From: CAWDJT01 sp963828705
GTDB lineage: Bacteria > Desulfobacterota > Syntrophobacteria > Syntrophobacterales > Syntrophobacteraceae
Direction of reading: 5' to 3'
Assembly: GCA_963828705.1 (NCBI GenBank)
Contig: CAWHGA010000032.1
Span: 1 to 64,000 of the forward strand
Length of the DNA: 64,000 nucleotides
The notes beneath the pieces are model-generated. The model saw only the letters and a list, made by a program, of their open reading frames with translations, ran no database searches and was not told the DNA's origin. The translations under genes were made by a program, and so were the position numbers. Of the stretch, positions 46,915-55,682 are shown one piece after another. Position 1 is the stretch's first letter; every line of letters starts with the position of its first letter.

Positions 46915-47130
46915 TCACATTGGCACAGGGGGGTGGCCGTCGTCGTGGAATTCATTGACCCGCCGCGAGTCGTGAAACAGGGCGAACAACGCGACCACAT
47001 CGCGGTCGGCCCCGTTGGTCTCAGCCACACGTAATCCGTTCTACCAATCACCCGCGCCCAGTGGAACAGCTCCGTGGTCGCCCCGAACGGGCAGAGTGTA
47101 GCCGCGGAGGATCTCGACCATGATGGCAGC
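46915..47130 (-). pseudogene. Decayed HD-domain protein fragment
   Basis: On this strand, pieces in different frames read GYTLPVRGDHG, TELFHWARVI and NGLRVAETNGADRDVVALFALFHDSRRVNE, the pattern of a small HD-domain hydrolase (HWARV, then ALFHDSRR). No single frame joins them and the gene ends early at 46915. The 600-bp gap from lexA to the DUF1353 gene holds nothing else recognisable. Confidence 0.55.
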
Positions 47131-47267
47131 CATGTCATGCAAGCGATTCACCTCCACCGCGTAACGCTGGGCATAAGCGGCACCCAACCACGCCGCCGAT
47201 GCGCCCAAAGAAATGCTGCCAAATTCCCCAGTGTGGTTGGGTGTCTGCTTCCAATTGCTAGATCCAA

Positions 47268-47708
47268 TCACGCGCAGCCTTCTGGTGCCTTGATCACTGG
47301 CTTGTCATTCGTTGGATCGGCAGAAGGTTCCCCAAAGAAATGCACTGCCTGGTATACCCACCACGCCCTCAGTGAACTCATTCCATCTTCCTCACAGATC
47401 TTCTGAAGCAACCGATCCGCCACTTCTCGATAGGTTCCTTCGTCAAGAAGACGTTCACGCATGAGCTGATAAAGTGCATCGTGGACCAGAGATCCCCGCA
47501 TGAAGTTTAGGGTGTCAATCGTCGGTCCAGAGGGACCGTCCCATGCGTAGCCCTTCTTGATGGTCAGAATCCCGTCCGTTGTCAGCGCTAGATAATCTGT
47601 GTCAATTGGAATCGGCGGCTTTATACTGATTCGCAGGGTGTAGCTTTCTTTGAGCTGGTATTTATAGCCAGCCCTATACGCGATGCATTCCATATGCGTT
47701 TCCCTCAA
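47268..47708 (-). CDS. DUF1353 protein, phage-associated
   Basis: This 146-residue protein has the DUF1353 signature: GYAWDGPSGPTIDTLNFMRGSLVHDALYQLMRE and a C-terminal helix with a WWVYQAVHFFG-like segment. DUF1353 proteins are frequent in phages and prophage-like regions; function unknown. The start may be Met 6 (47693). Confidence 0.75.
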   Translation of the reverse strand: MRETHMECIAYRAGYKYQLKESYTLRISIKPPIPIDTDYLALTTDGILTIKKGYAWDGPSGPTIDTLNFMRGSLVHDALYQLMRERLLDEGTYREVADRLLQKICEEDGMSSLRAWWVYQAVHFFGEPSADPTNDKPVIKAPEGCA

Positions 47709-48028
47709 GCGTTTGGCCGGATCGCATCCGACGACTTAGGTTCGTAGGCCCCAAGCACGCGGCGAAGTTGTTAAATATACGATGATTATTGAACATGAAT
47801 CTCAATCGGTATCCCTATCTGTAAGGAAGGTGCTGAAAACAGGGTGGTGATCCGAAACCTGTTTCGCCTGGCTTGGGCTCAAACCGAAGGCCTCATTGAA
47901 CCTGAAGGCCCCCTACCCATTGCAGCATGGCAGCGTTCTGGGAAGTGCCCCGTACAGACCGCCATACCGTGGTGGTGTGGGGACTGGGGGAACCCGCCAG
48001 CTATCCGTTACAGCCATTCTTGCTCGGC

Positions 48029-49413
48029 TCACTGGGCTATCCGGGCCAACCTCCCATCTGCACCGGATTCCCTGAGCCGCTTCACTTCGGTTTTGAGATC
48101 TGACAGTTCTTGCATGAGTTCTTGATTGACCTGCTGCTGTGCCTCTGGATGGCTTCCTGCTGTCCTTGATGGCCTCCTGCTGCTCTTTAACGGTGACCTG
48201 CTGTTCTTTGACCACCTTGGTCAAAACGGCCACCACGTCCATGGGACTCATTCCCTTGCGGTCCTTGGTGGCCACCAGCTCCGGCACATCCTCGGCGATG
48301 AACCCCACGTGCCGTTCATCTTCCCCGGCCTTGTATTTGAATGTCACCGGGTTCAGACCTGCAAGCGTCTTCACGGCGGCGTCAGCACCCAACTCCGCGA
48401 TGTCGTCCTTGTACTCCCGGCTGGAGGCATCGGTCCAGGCTCCCCCTGCCGACACATAGGCTCCATTGGCCATATGCAGGGGATAACTGGGGGCTACCCC
48501 GAACCCTACTTTGCCATCATATTTCAGATGCATTCTGGTGGTCGCGTCGCAGACAGTGCCGACCGGGCAGTTGCTCCTGGTCATCACGCGGTAGCCCATG
48601 GCCCCCGAGCCTGCAATCACCGCCTTGAGATCCGATGATTTCTGCACCCAGCCGCCATTCACCTCGTCCCACACCGCCCCCGATGACAAGAAGAAATTGT
48701 TCTCCCCATTCGATGTGATCCAGCCACCGGTATCGGTGCCGTCGAGCGAAAAGTGCAGCTGGGACTTGGAGATCCCGCCCCCCGACACATCCACGCCATA
48801 GGAAGGGAGAAGGCCTATCCCCAGGGAGCCGTCGAGTTGCAATTTCCGCGTGTCGAATTCCCCGTAGATGAAGGGATCGGTGCAATGCACCACCAGAATA
48901 GCAGTTGTCGATGTAGAGTTTGTTGGAGCCGGTTTCGCTGTATCCTGCATCATAGCCCAGAAAAACATTCCGAGATCCTGTGGTGTTAGAGATCCGGCAG
49001 AGCGCCCGATGAAACTATTGGTCCCAGTGGTGTTACAGTATCCGGCAGATGCCCGATGAAACTATTGTCGTACCCAGTGGTGTTAGAGTATCCGGCATGA
49101 TGACCCGATGAAACTATTGTCGTACCCAGTGGTGTTATAGTATCCGGCACATGCCCGATGAAACTATTGCAGTACCCAGTGGTGTTAGAGTATCCGGCAT
49201 ATGACCCGATGAAACTATTGTAGCTCCCAGTGGTGTTAGAGTATCCGGCATATACCCGATGAAGGTATCGTAGTGATCTCCAGCTGGGAGACTGTGTGCA
49301 GCGTCCAATCCAAGCCACGTATCGGTGTCGGCCTCGGAATACGCCCATGCTCTCCCCGTCGATGCGATCAGCATCAGTCCTGCCACTGCCAGCAATAGAA
49401 TCGTCTTTCTCAT
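48029..49413 (-). CDS. Secreted repeat protein with C-terminal S74 intramolecular chaperone (frameshifts)
   Basis: The protein begins with a signal peptide (KTILLLAVAGLMLIAS, then WAYSEADTD), then 17-residue repeats of the AGYSNTTGxYNSFIG kind. A middle part ends in ITSNGENNFFLSSG and the S74 domain (SSREYKDDIAELGAD, LNPVTFKYKAGEDERHVGFIAEDVPELV) follows. A coiled-coil tail, EAQQQVNQELMQELSDLKTEVKRL, is recovered only after a frame change near 48150. S74 domains trimerise tail spikes and adhesins and then cleave themselves off, so a surface fibre is likely. ATG 49413 has GGGAGG upstream. Frames also change within the repeats. Confidence 0.75.
48975..49270. repeat. 51-bp tandem repeats in the S74 fibre gene
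   Basis: About six copies of CCCAGTGGTGTTAGAGTATC followed by CGGCATATGACCCGATGAAA and CTATTGTCGTA. Period is 51 bp in most copies, but one is 53 bp and end copies differ, so the reading frame shifts between copies. Confidence 0.8.
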
Positions 49414-49593
49414 GGTGTTCCTCCCTTTCATCGTTGATAGACCAGTGGATGCCGAACCCAAATCAATTGACCTCATCTTGATGGCACTGAAAAGCACCTG
49501 ACTCAGAGGGTGTCTAAAAACGCTGAATAAGTGCCCTTGTCGTCATTGCCGCGAACCGCCATGGCCTTAAGAGGGCCACAACGAACCAGGAAA

Positions 49594-49640
49594 GTCGTCA
49601 TTCCCGCGCAGAGCCTGCCCCAGCGAAGGGAGGGGGTGAC
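49594..49640. repeat. REP-like repeat
   Basis: TCGTCATTCCCGCGCAGAGC and CGAAGGGAGGGGGTGACG are a degenerate member of the same intergenic repeat family as 22905-23115. The 900-bp gap before the sigma gene shows no convincing gene. Confidence 0.45.
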
Positions 49641-50272
49641 GATAAGAGGGGCTTTTGGGGCACCCTCCTAGAGTTTTTGCCGCGTGAAGCCGACGCGAGA
49701 AGCCGAGTTGAACTGAACCGCTGAGCGGTGGGAAGACACTGGGATTGGGGATATGGAGAATCAGCAGCCGACTCGCGCTTACTCGGCCACATTGTGCATG
49801 GTTATCGCCATCGGCGCAAGGATGGAGTGGGGCTGGGGGTGAGAGCTGGGGTCTGCTGACCGGTGGCTGCCTCCAAACCCGGTCATATTGAGCAAAAGTG
49901 CCTCTCGTAGAACCGTAAAACTGAACATGACTTGGGAGGGTAAGGGGTTGGTATGGTATTGGGGACAGCGTGTTGTGTTGCGGTTCTCCCAGAGGGGGAT
50001 TCAGTCGGGCCGGCTCGGAACCAAGCCTATGATTCGGATATGTTGCCCCCTCAGTCCGCGAAGTGGAAAACGCCATATGGGAGAGATCATCTGATTTTAT
50101 TTAGAAAGAAAGATATAGTGTGGTTCGGTTTCCGGCTGGACTCTGCAATCTATAGATCGGTAGGGGGCCTCTTTTCGAACTCGCCCTACCGGTAAGCTTT
50201 CATGCTGTATTGTAGATACACTCCTTGAGCGGGTATTGATTTTTTCCGTCCATCAAAAGTCAGCAACAGACT

Positions 50273-50300
50273 TGAAACAAAACTGATTATTGTTCGTCTA
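50273..50300 (+). promoter_or_regulatory. ECF-type promoter of the sigma factor gene
   Basis: TGAAAC at 50273-50278 and CGTCTA at 50295-50300, 16 bp apart. The same arrangement occurs at 52366. This spacing and the -35 TGAAAC / -10 CGTC pattern are typical of ECF sigma factors that control themselves. Confidence 0.75.
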
Positions 50301-50314
50301 ATGGGAGGAGTCCG

Positions 50315-50884
50315 ATGGAAAATCCGGTGAACGGGGTCCAGGAAGAGCCCGGGCTTGCCCTGCCCCGCTCCGACGATCACGAAGCCTTCACCCTGTTCTA
50401 CCGGCAGACAGCCGCCGGCATTTATGCCTACCTGTACCGTCTCTGTGGTTGCCCGCACTTGGCCGAAGACCTTTTGCAGGAAACCTTTCTGGCGGTCTTC
50501 AGGGGTTTGGCTGATTTCAAGGCCCGGTCGTCGCCGCGGACATGGTTGTACGCAATTGCCACCAATAAGTTCCGCGACCATTGCCGAAACAGATGGGGGA
50601 AGGTCGAATTGGATTCAGAATCGCTCGAAGCGCTGCCTTCTTCCGGGCCCGTGCCCCTGGAAGAGGTAATACAAAGGGAAGAATCCCGGCGGATACACGA
50701 GGCAATTCTGGCCCTTCCTCCGGAGCTGAGGACCGCCTTGCTGCTGGTTCGCTTCGAGGAGCTGAAATACCTGGAGGCGGCGCAGATTCTCGGGACCACA
50801 CTGTCAACGGTCCGCATGCGGGTCCATCGTGCCCATTGCATATTGGCGCAAACGCTGGGGGAGACAAGCCATGGACAGAGATGA
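50315..50884 (+). CDS. ECF RNA polymerase sigma factor
   Basis: This 189-residue sigma-70 family protein has region 2 at ~25-95 (LFYRQTAAGIYAYLYRLCG, AEDLLQETFLAVFRGL, then PRTWLYAIATNKFRDHCR) and region 4 at ~125-185 (LPPELRTALLLVRFEELKYLEAAQILGTTLSTVRMRVHRA). No extra domain is present. GGGAGGAG precedes the ATG. It overlaps the anti-sigma-like gene by 14 bp and opens the RiPP cluster, so it is the probable cluster regulator. Confidence 0.92.
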   Translation: MENPVNGVQEEPGLALPRSDDHEAFTLFYRQTAAGIYAYLYRLCGCPHLAEDLLQETFLAVFRGLADFKARSSPRTWLYAIATNKFRDHCRNRWGKVELDSESLEALPSSGPVPLEEVIQREESRRIHEAILALPPELRTALLLVRFEELKYLEAAQILGTTLSTVRMRVHRAHCILAQTLGETSHGQR

Positions 50885-51179
50885 GATCTTGCACCTGGTG
50901 ACCGATGCACTCTGCGGCGAACTGGACGGGGAAGGAGAGGCACAAATGCAGGCCGCCCTGGCGGCCGACCCGGCCCTTGCCGCAGAAGCCAGGCGACTGG
51001 AGAGGATCTGGCAACGGCTCGGGAAGGTCTTGGACGAAGAACAACAGGAGCAGGCCGTTCTTACCCGCGTTTTCGATCGGATCGTCGAGCAGCACCACGC
51101 TGAACTCTCGGATGAAGAACTTGAGCAGGCCGCCGGCGGTATCTCCTCGATGCCGGATGGCGAGCAGATAAAAAGATGA
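50871..51179 (+). CDS. Anti-sigma-like small protein ending in an NHLP-type Gly-Gly motif
   Basis: In this 102-residue protein, the first ~60 residues resemble cytosolic anti-sigma N domains (LVTDALCGELDGEGEAQMQA, then AADPALAAEARRLERI). Residues 78-90 read ELSDEELEQAAGG, almost the same as the leader end of the RiPP precursor (ELSEEQLSQAAGG), followed by a 12-residue tail without Cys, Thr or Lys runs. There is no membrane segment. Overlaps on both sides (14 bp with sigma, 4 bp with the next gene) show coupling. It could be a regulator cut by the C39 peptidase or a second precursor; both are inferences. Confidence 0.7.
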   Translation: MDRDEILHLVTDALCGELDGEGEAQMQAALAADPALAAEARRLERIWQRLGKVLDEEQQEQAVLTRVFDRIVEQHHAELSDEELEQAAGGISSMPDGEQIKR

Positions 51180-52351
51180 ATCCCTCTGCGCCACTGCGGG
51201 AGAACCTTGAACGGCGCGAGCGCTTTCGGCGCAAGGTGCTTGTTTCCCTGGGCGCCACAGGCAGCGAAATCGACAAACTGCTCGGGTATGGTTGCAGCCG
51301 TTTCGTCGGCAGGGAAGCTCCTTCCCTCCCCCTCGCCGATGAGCCCTTTGTCCGCGCGTGGCATGACTACGCGGAAGAGGCGGCCGGGCGCGGCGTTTTT
51401 CCGGTCCTGCGGGAAAAGCTGGTTCAGCTTCGCTTCCCGATCCGTGAAGGGATCAGTCGCGAGGATGGGTACCGGGCCGCAACCCTCAGGGGAAATCTCC
51501 CCGATCCCGAACAGACTGCCCTGGAACTCGCCGATCCCGAGGGGCTGAAGCTGTTCCTCCACGAAACCCCGGCCGGGACGATTCCGGTGCTTACGGTCCG
51601 GGACAGGAGTGATTTTACCGCCCTTTTATGTGCTCTGTCCATGCGCAACGAGCCGGTGCCGGTGCCGGAATCGAGGGGGGCGGCCATGATCTCCGGTCTG
51701 AACAACTGGGACCGGATCGCACGCCATCGTAGGGCCTGGGAGGCCGCCCACCCCTCCGAAGCAGCCGCGGACCAATGGCCGGCGGAATTCTCCCTTCTCA
51801 TTGCGCACAGGGAACTCTACCAGGACCGGCTCATCATCCTGAACGAGGGCGGATACAGCGGCGTGCCGGCGGAAATGGTCGGCATGACGGATAAAGTCTG
51901 GCGCAGGGCGTCGCTCGTTATCCGCCTGGAGCATGAATGCGTCCACTATTTCACGAAGCGGGTGTTCGGCTCCATGAAAGATGCCATCCACGATGAATTC
52001 ATTGCCGACTATGCAGGCATCGCCGCGGCCGCCGGCTCCTTTCGAGCCGACTGGTTCCTGCTTTTCATGGGCCTGGAAGACTTCCCGAACTACCGCCAGG
52101 GTGGCAGGCTGCAGAACTACCTGGGCAATCCGCAGCCCGACGCCGGGGTGTTCACCATACTAAAGCGGCAGGTCAAGGAGGCTGCGGAGAATCTCGAACG
52201 CTTTGAGACAAGAATGCGGGCGGCCGAAGGCGCCGCCCGCCCCCGGCGCACCGAAATGCTTTTGGCCCTGGCTGCCTTGCACATGGAAGAGTTGGCCTCG
52301 GCCGACGCGGGGAGGTTTATTGAAGAAGAGCTAATGGCTGTCGGCCACTGA
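51176..52351 (+). CDS. Putative HExxH metalloprotease of unknown family
   Basis: This 391-residue protein has LEHECVHYFTKRVFG at residues ~251-265, an HExxH zinc motif, and HDEFIADYAGI 15 residues after the second His, a plausible third ligand. There is no signal peptide or membrane segment, so it is probably cytoplasmic. It is translationally coupled to the anti-sigma-like gene (ATGA). I do not recognise the family. Neighbouring genes suggest processing of a peptide or regulator in the RiPP system. Confidence 0.65.
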   Translation: MNPSAPLRENLERRERFRRKVLVSLGATGSEIDKLLGYGCSRFVGREAPSLPLADEPFVRAWHDYAEEAAGRGVFPVLREKLVQLRFPIREGISREDGYRAATLRGNLPDPEQTALELADPEGLKLFLHETPAGTIPVLTVRDRSDFTALLCALSMRNEPVPVPESRGAAMISGLNNWDRIARHRRAWEAAHPSEAAADQWPAEFSLLIAHRELYQDRLIILNEGGYSGVPAEMVGMTDKVWRRASLVIRLEHECVHYFTKRVFGSMKDAIHDEFIADYAGIAAAAGSFRADWFLLFMGLEDFPNYRQGGRLQNYLGNPQPDAGVFTILKRQVKEAAENLERFETRMRAAEGAARPRRTEMLLALAALHMEELASADAGRFIEEELMAVGH

Positions 52352-52365
52352 AGGGCAATGAACCT

Positions 52366-52393
52366 TGAAACAAACCGGCTTTTTGTTCGTCCA
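52366..52393 (+). promoter_or_regulatory. ECF-type promoter of the RiPP precursor operon
   Basis: TGAAAC at 52366-52371 and CGTCCA at 52388-52393 with a 16-bp spacer ending in TTGTT, as in the promoter at 50273. Transcription would start ~250 bp before the precursor, leaving a long leader that shows no convincing gene. Confidence 0.78.
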
Positions 52394-52647
52394 AGAGTAA
52401 AGAGGCGGCGGTATCCCGGTACGTGCACGGGCGGGTGAGCAGACGTTTCAGTGACCCGAGAGAAGCATGACGGGAACACTAGGGCCGGCTGCCGTTCTCA
52501 CACCCCGAGCGCGATTCGCTCCTTTGGCGGATGGGGGATACGTTATGAGTAGGCCGTACTCGGGCGCCCGCGGTTGGGTGGCTCGCGACTGTAGGCGAAA
52601 CGGCGTTGTTGGGAAGAACCTTACATTTTCACAAAAGGAGAAACAGC

Positions 52648-53016
52648 ATGAACGAGGAAGAGAAAGCGAAAGAACACGCGGAAGAGCAGGCCAAGAAGAT
52701 GGAGCAGCTTATCGCCAAGACATGGGCGGACGAAGGGTTCAAGCAGAGGCTCATGTCTAACCCGGCGGCAGTGCTCAAGGAGGCCGGTGTGGAGGTACCC
52801 GAAAACGTCGAAGTGCGAGCGGTGGAGGACACCGACAAGGTATTTCACCTGGTACTGCCGCCGAAGCCCTCGGACGATGAACTTTCGGAGGAGCAGCTAA
52901 GCCAGGCGGCAGGCGGGCATCATCATGGGTGTGGTTGTGGGCATGGTTGTGGGTGTGGGGGTGGGTGTGGGTGTGTCGTCTTTTTTCCCGCGTGTCGTCG
53001 GCGTTGCTGTTGCTGA
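52648..53016 (+). CDS. NHLP-type RiPP precursor with Gly-Cys/His core
   Basis: This 122-residue precursor has a long nitrile-hydratase-alpha-like leader (residues ~1-76: TWADEGFKQRLMSNPAAVLKE, then VEVPENVEVRAVEDTDKVFHLVLPP). A Gly-Gly end ELSEEQLSQAAGG spans 78-90, and the 32-residue core covers 91-122. The core starts HHHGCGCGHGCGCGGGCGC, then VVFFPACRRRCCC; it has 10 Cys, 9 Gly and 4 His. In TOMM systems, cyclodehydratase and dehydrogenase would convert Cys to thiazoles, so a poly-thiazole product is likely. ATG 52648 has AAAGGAG seven bases upstream. The following 380 bp contain a hairpin but no second precursor that I can support. Confidence 0.93.
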   Translation: MNEEEKAKEHAEEQAKKMEQLIAKTWADEGFKQRLMSNPAAVLKEAGVEVPENVEVRAVEDTDKVFHLVLPPKPSDDELSEEQLSQAAGGHHHGCGCGHGCGCGGGCGCVVFFPACRRRCCC

Positions 53017-53254
53017 TGGCGCAGAGAGGCGAGCACTCACGATGGGGCTATCCCTTGCGCGATTTGCGATCCGGAAGTGTTGACATCTGACGCTGGCCGG
53101 GGGCCTCGGGGTAGCCTCGGCTCAGCGGAAGGGGGAGTGCGACGATCTGCAATTGTCTCAGGACAAAAACCAGATAACGCCAGGCACCTCCATTATGGGA
53201 CTCCTGCCCATCGACTCCGGCCAAAGCCAGCAGGCCGGGGAGTCATGTACTACC

Positions 53255-53276
53255 GGAGCCGACGATGGTCGGCTCC
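53255..53276 (+). terminator. Hairpin between precursor and cyclodehydratase genes
   Basis: GGAGCCGAC-GATG-GTCGGCTCC is a perfect 9-bp stem. It is followed by TTACTCG, not a T-run, so it may be a partial terminator or mRNA-stabilising stem that makes more precursor than enzyme. Confidence 0.55.
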
Positions 53277-53399
53277 TTACTCGTAAAACCGGCGAGCACG
53301 CGTCCCGGGGCGCTGAAGCCTTTCCGCAGAAGGGCACGGCTTCGCAGATGGGTGGACCGTGGGCCACAGAAAATCGAAACCGTTTTGAGGATATGAGTG

Positions 53400-55648
53400 A
53401 TGAGAAGACCTGTTTTCAAATCCCATCTGCAGGTAAGCGTCATTCCCGGTGAGGGGGTGCTGGTACTCTCCGATGACGGGAGCAGGGCTTTGCACGGGAA
53501 GGTGTATGAATTGCTCGCCCCGTTGATCGACGGCAGCCGAAACGCTGACGCACTCGTTGACGCACTTGCCGGGAAGGTGGGCGGGGCCAGGGTTTACTAC
53601 GCCCTGATGCTGCTCGAAAAAAACGGCTACATTACCGAGAGCGACCCAGATACTCCGTTGAGGAAGGCAGCCTTCTGGCACGGCATGGGAATCGAACCGC
53701 GCGCCGCAATGGAGGCGCTCGAATCCAGGCGGGTGCGGGTACGTGCTGTGGGCGAGGCGGATGCGACCCCCTTGCACAAGGCGTTGGCGGAACTTGGGGT
53801 TGTTCTCGCCGAGGGGGAGACGGCGGATCTTGAGGTAGTGGTGACCGATGATTACCTGCGGGGGGAACTGGCCGCATTGAACGCCGCCTCGCTGGAAGCT
53901 GGCCGCCCCTGGCTGCTGGTCAAGCCGATCGGCCATGAACTTTGGGTCGGGCCGCTGTTCGTGCCCGGCAAAACCGGTTGCCACCGGTGTCTGGCCGACC
54001 GTTTGACGGGAAACCGACCAGTGCACCAGTTCGTGGCGGAAAAACACAACCTGCCAGGACCCTCTCCCGCGTCGTGGGCGGCTGTCCCGGCAACCATCAA
54101 CGCCGCCTGCCAGCTTGCCGCCGTGGAGGTGGTTAAATTTATCGCGGGGGTGAAGGACGGGTTGGAAGGCAGGGTCCTGAGCCTGGACGTGCGCACCTGG
54201 GGCGCCGAGGGCCATGAGCTCCTCAGACATCCCGCCTGCCCGGCCTGCGGCGAGGGTGAAGCGGCCAAAACCATGCCGGTCGAACTGGTCAACCGGAAAG
54301 TGACCTTTATGCAGGATGGCGGGCACCGCACCCGCGCGCCGGAGCAGACGCTGAAGAAATATCAGCACCTGGTGAGCCCGATCACCGGAGCGGTGGAGAG
54401 GCTTTTGCCGGTGCACAACGCGGATGGCCTCGTCCATGTGTACATGGCCGGCCACAATCATGCCTTCAAAATGGAGTGCCTGAACTTTCTCAAGGCGAGC
54501 CTTCGCAATGCCAGCGCGGCAAGGGGGTTTCCGAAGCGCAGGCCAGGGCCAGCGCGCTGTGCGAGGCGATTGAACGCTATTCGGGCGAGCGCACGGGTGG
54601 GGAGGTGATTGTGACCGCCAGCCTCCGGGAGATGCGTGACCGTTTCGGGGCCGATGCGATCCACCCCAACGATGTGATGCGTTACAGCGACCGGCAACTG
54701 GCCGCACATAAGGCCTGGGACAAGAAGCAATCGAAGTTCAATCGGGTGCCCGAACCGCTGGACGAATCGGCGCAGATCGACTGGACGCCGGTGTGGTCAC
54801 TGACCCATGCACGCCACAAGTATTTGCCGACTCAGTTGCTCTATTACCAGTCCAAGGCGGGTGCGGACTGCGACTCCTTCTATTGCATGAGCTGTTCCAA
54901 CGGCAATGCCTCCGGGAACAATCTGGAGGAGGCTGTGCTGCAGGGGTTCTGCGAACTCGTGGAGAGGGACGCGGTAGCGCTCTGGTGGTACAACCGCCTG
55001 CGAAAGCCTGGAGTGGCGGTGGAGAGCTTCGATGAGCCTTACCTGCTCGATCTCATCGGCTATTACCAGACCCTCGGTCGAGAGGTCTGGGCGCTCGACA
55101 TCACCAGCGATCTGGGCATCCCCTCCTTCGCAGCCGTCTCGCGCCTCTGTACCGGGCCGGAAGAGCGCATCCTGTTTGGTCTCGGCTCCCATCTCGATGC
55201 GCGCATTGCCCTGCAGCGCGCCTTTGCCGAAATGAACCAGATGCTCGGCCTGGCCGAAGGGGGCGAGGTGGGCAAACTCCTTATAGAGGACGAGGAAACC
55301 GTATCATGGCTCAAAACCGCCACCCTGGCCAACCAGCCTTACATGGCGCCGGATGAAACGATTGCGGCCAGACGACGCGAGGACCACCCGTCCCTCTACA
55401 GCGGCGATCTACTGAAGGACATACTGCTGTGCCGGCGCATCGTAGAGGAAAAGGGAATGGAAGTGATGGTGCTCGATCAGACCCGGCCGGACGTGAAAAT
55501 GCCCGTGGTGAAAGTGATCGTGCCGGGTCTGCGCCATTTCTGGGCGCGTTTTGCCCCTGGACGGCTCTACGACGTGCCGGTGGAGATGGGCTGGCTGACC
55601 CGGCCCCTGGCGGAAGAAGAACTCAATCCTAATCCGATGTTCTTTTGA
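53400..55648 (+). CDS. TOMM cyclodehydratase: ocin-ThiF-like + YcaO fusion (one frameshift)
   Basis: This ~750-residue enzyme would turn core Cys into thiazolines. The N-terminal ~370 residues are the leader-binding/E1-like part (VSVIPGEGVLVLSDDG, LLVKPIGHELWVGPLF) with zinc-type cysteines CHRC and CPAC. The C-terminal part is the ATP-using YcaO domain (RASALCEAIERYSGERTGG, NLEEAVLQGFCELVERDAVALWWYN), ending NPNPMFF. The two parts are in different frames, joined near 54517-54520: adding one G gives SAGKGVSEAQARASALCEAIE. ATG 53400 has GAGG ten bases upstream. Confidence 0.9.
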
Positions 55649-55682
55649 TTCAGACGCCACTCCGCTGCCCAGGGGAGGAATT

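Noticed and set aside
48975..49270. 51-bp repeats considered as CRISPR or minisatellite without coding role
   Set aside because: The unit is a multiple of three, codes for the AGYSNTTG-type 17-residue repeat, and lies between a signal peptide and an S74 domain in one gene.
49567..50076. 169-codon open frame on the minus strand before the sigma gene
   Set aside because: Pro/Ser/His-rich low-complexity product, overlaps a REP-like repeat, no ribosome site or recognisable motif.
52467..52760. Open frame in the precursor 5' leader
   Set aside because: It overlaps the precursor gene out of frame, is Arg/Gly-rich and resembles no protein; better read as untranslated leader.
53153..53452. Open frame between precursor and YcaO gene considered as a second precursor
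   Set aside because: No NHLP leader, no Gly-Gly motif before a core and it overlaps the YcaO start in another frame.
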